A program made the position numbers and the translations under genes. Positions 15,105 to 15,819 of a stretch of DNA of 15,819 nucleotides are shown in pieces. The stretch is from assembly GCA_050258095.1 (NCBI GenBank), contig JBLMYD010000004.1, positions 1-15,819 of the forward strand, read 5' to 3'. Each line of letters begins with the position of its first letter. Positions within the stretch are counted from its first letter, which is position 1. The notes under the pieces are model-generated. The model did no database searches. It saw only the letters and a list, made by a program, of their open reading frames with translations, and was not told where the DNA came from. Source of the stretch: VRUE01 sp050258095 (GTDB taxonomy: Bacteria > Actinomycetota > Thermoleophilia > Solirubrobacterales > 70-9).

Positions 15105-15819
15105 CAGTAGGTCCTCTCTTGCGGCTCCCACTGGGTGATCGTCACCTCGGAGTAGGAGATCTCCGGGCCGTCGTCGCTCAGCTGCAGGTCGATGTGCTTG
15201 AGCCACTCCTCATCATTGCGCTCGGGGAAGTCCGTCCTGTACTGGGCGCCGCGGCTCTCCTTGCGCTCGAGCGCCGCGACGCAGGTGCACTCGGCGTTGT
15301 CGAGCATGTAGCCGAGCTCGATCGCGGCCAGCAGGTCCTGGTTGAAGACGCTGCCCTTGTCGTCGATGTAGGCGCTCTCGGCCTCGCCCTTGAGGCGGCG
15401 CACCGTCTCCAGCGCTTCGGCGATCCCGGCCTCGTCGCGGAAGACGGCGACCTTGGCGTCCATCGTCGTGCCCAGCTCCAGCTTGATCTCCGAGACGCGC
15501 CGGCCCGAGCCCTTCTCGCGGGCGGCGATCGCCTCGACCTGCGCCTGCTCGGCTTCGAGCACCGCCTTCGAGGGCCGCGAGCGGTCGATCCGCTTCGCCC
15601 GCGCGGCGGCGTCGGCGCCGGAGCGGCGGCCGAAGATCAGCGTGTCGAGCAGCGAGTTGGCGCCGAGCCGGTTGCCGCCGTGGACCGAGACGCAGGCCGC
15701 CTCGCCGGCGGCGTAGAGGCCGGGGACGTCGGTGCGCCCGTCGACGTCGGTCTTGACGCCGCCCATCGTGTAGTGGTTGCCGGGCTTGATCCGGATCGGT
15801 TCGCGGGTGATGTCGACGC
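15104..15819 (-). CDS. sdhA: Succinate dehydrogenase flavoprotein subunit, C-terminal part, cut by window edge
   Basis: The visible 238 residues are the C-terminal third of SdhA. Near the edge is IKPGNHYTMGGVKTD, the HYTMGG segment of the dicarboxylate/FAD site. GLYAAGEAACVSVHGGNRLGANSLLD follows, part of the FAD-binding motif. A helical capping region and SRGAQYRTDFPERNDEEWLKHI then lead to the C-terminus ERTY. The enzyme oxidises succinate to fumarate with FAD and passes electrons to SdhB. The gene order is sdhA-sdhB-CCG subunit on the minus strand, each overlapping the next. The stop overlaps the sdhB start by one base. Confidence 0.95.
   Translation of the reverse strand, partial: VDITREPIRIKPGNHYTMGGVKTDVDGRTDVPGLYAAGEAACVSVHGGNRLGANSLLDTLIFGRRSGADAAARAKRIDRSRPSKAVLEAEQAQVEAIAAREKGSGRRVSEIKLELGTTMDAKVAVFRDEAGIAEALETVRRLKGEAESAYIDDKGSVFNQDLLAAIELGYMLDNAECTCVAALERKESRGAQYRTDFPERNDEEWLKHIDLQLSDDGPEISYSEVTITQWEPQERTY

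Noticed and set aside
15105..15206. Upstream extension of sdhB to 15206
   Set aside because: The added residues overlap the sdhA C-terminus in another frame and do not resemble SdhB; MATYTLKVRRY at 15104 does.

Overview
This looks like a chromosomal window from a high-GC actinobacterium, most probably a soil lineage of class Thermoleophilia (Solirubrobacterales-like). That placement is an inference. It rests on the strong G/C third-position bias, an ask-type aspartokinase with tandem ACT domains, a long PstS-like secreted protein, and a succinate dehydrogenase with a CCG-domain subunit instead of a cytochrome b anchor. No rRNA, tRNA, CRISPR array, transposase or phage structural gene was seen.

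Layout. (1) Positions 1-2469, minus strand: a PadR-family repressor overlaps by one base an MMPL/RND-type exporter that runs off the left edge. An AT-rich palindromic operator candidate sits just upstream. (2) Positions 2569-3552, plus strand: a Phd/YefM antitoxin, a RelE/ParE-like toxin with a basic C-terminal tail, and an unrecognised 77-residue protein in one run. (3) Positions 3594-7912: lysC (aspartokinase) and asd (aspartate-semialdehyde dehydrogenase), the first two steps of the aspartate family pathway. They are separated by about 2 kb holding an opposite-strand AbiEi-like winged-helix gene, a damaged AbiEii-like nucleotidyltransferase gene and a dense set of nested palindromes. (4) Positions 7968-10771, plus strand: a DUF4143-type AAA ATPase behind an unusual repeat-rich leader, a small coiled-coil membrane-anchored protein, and a CPA1-type cation/proton antiporter followed by a good terminator. 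(5) Positions 10883-12937: a secreted PstS-like protein with an acidic linker, a cysteine-containing C-terminal domain and codon use unlike its neighbours. (6) Positions 12955-15819, minus strand: a long palindrome, then sdhA-sdhB-CCG subunit genes with overlapping stops and starts, sdhA running off the right edge.

The housekeeping genes form two themes: lysine/threonine/methionine precursor synthesis, and respiration and ion transport. Toxin-antitoxin or defence-like modules sit in the gaps around lysC and asd. The points most worth a second look are the class-E-like succinate dehydrogenase with a full extra cysteine set in SdhB, the AbiE-like module with a decayed toxin splitting lysC from asd, long palindromes at both convergent gene ends plus a related-looking palindrome inside the sdhB reading frame, and a run of genes that appear to be transcribed without a leader. 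I did not find convincing evidence for a wholly new multi-gene system.
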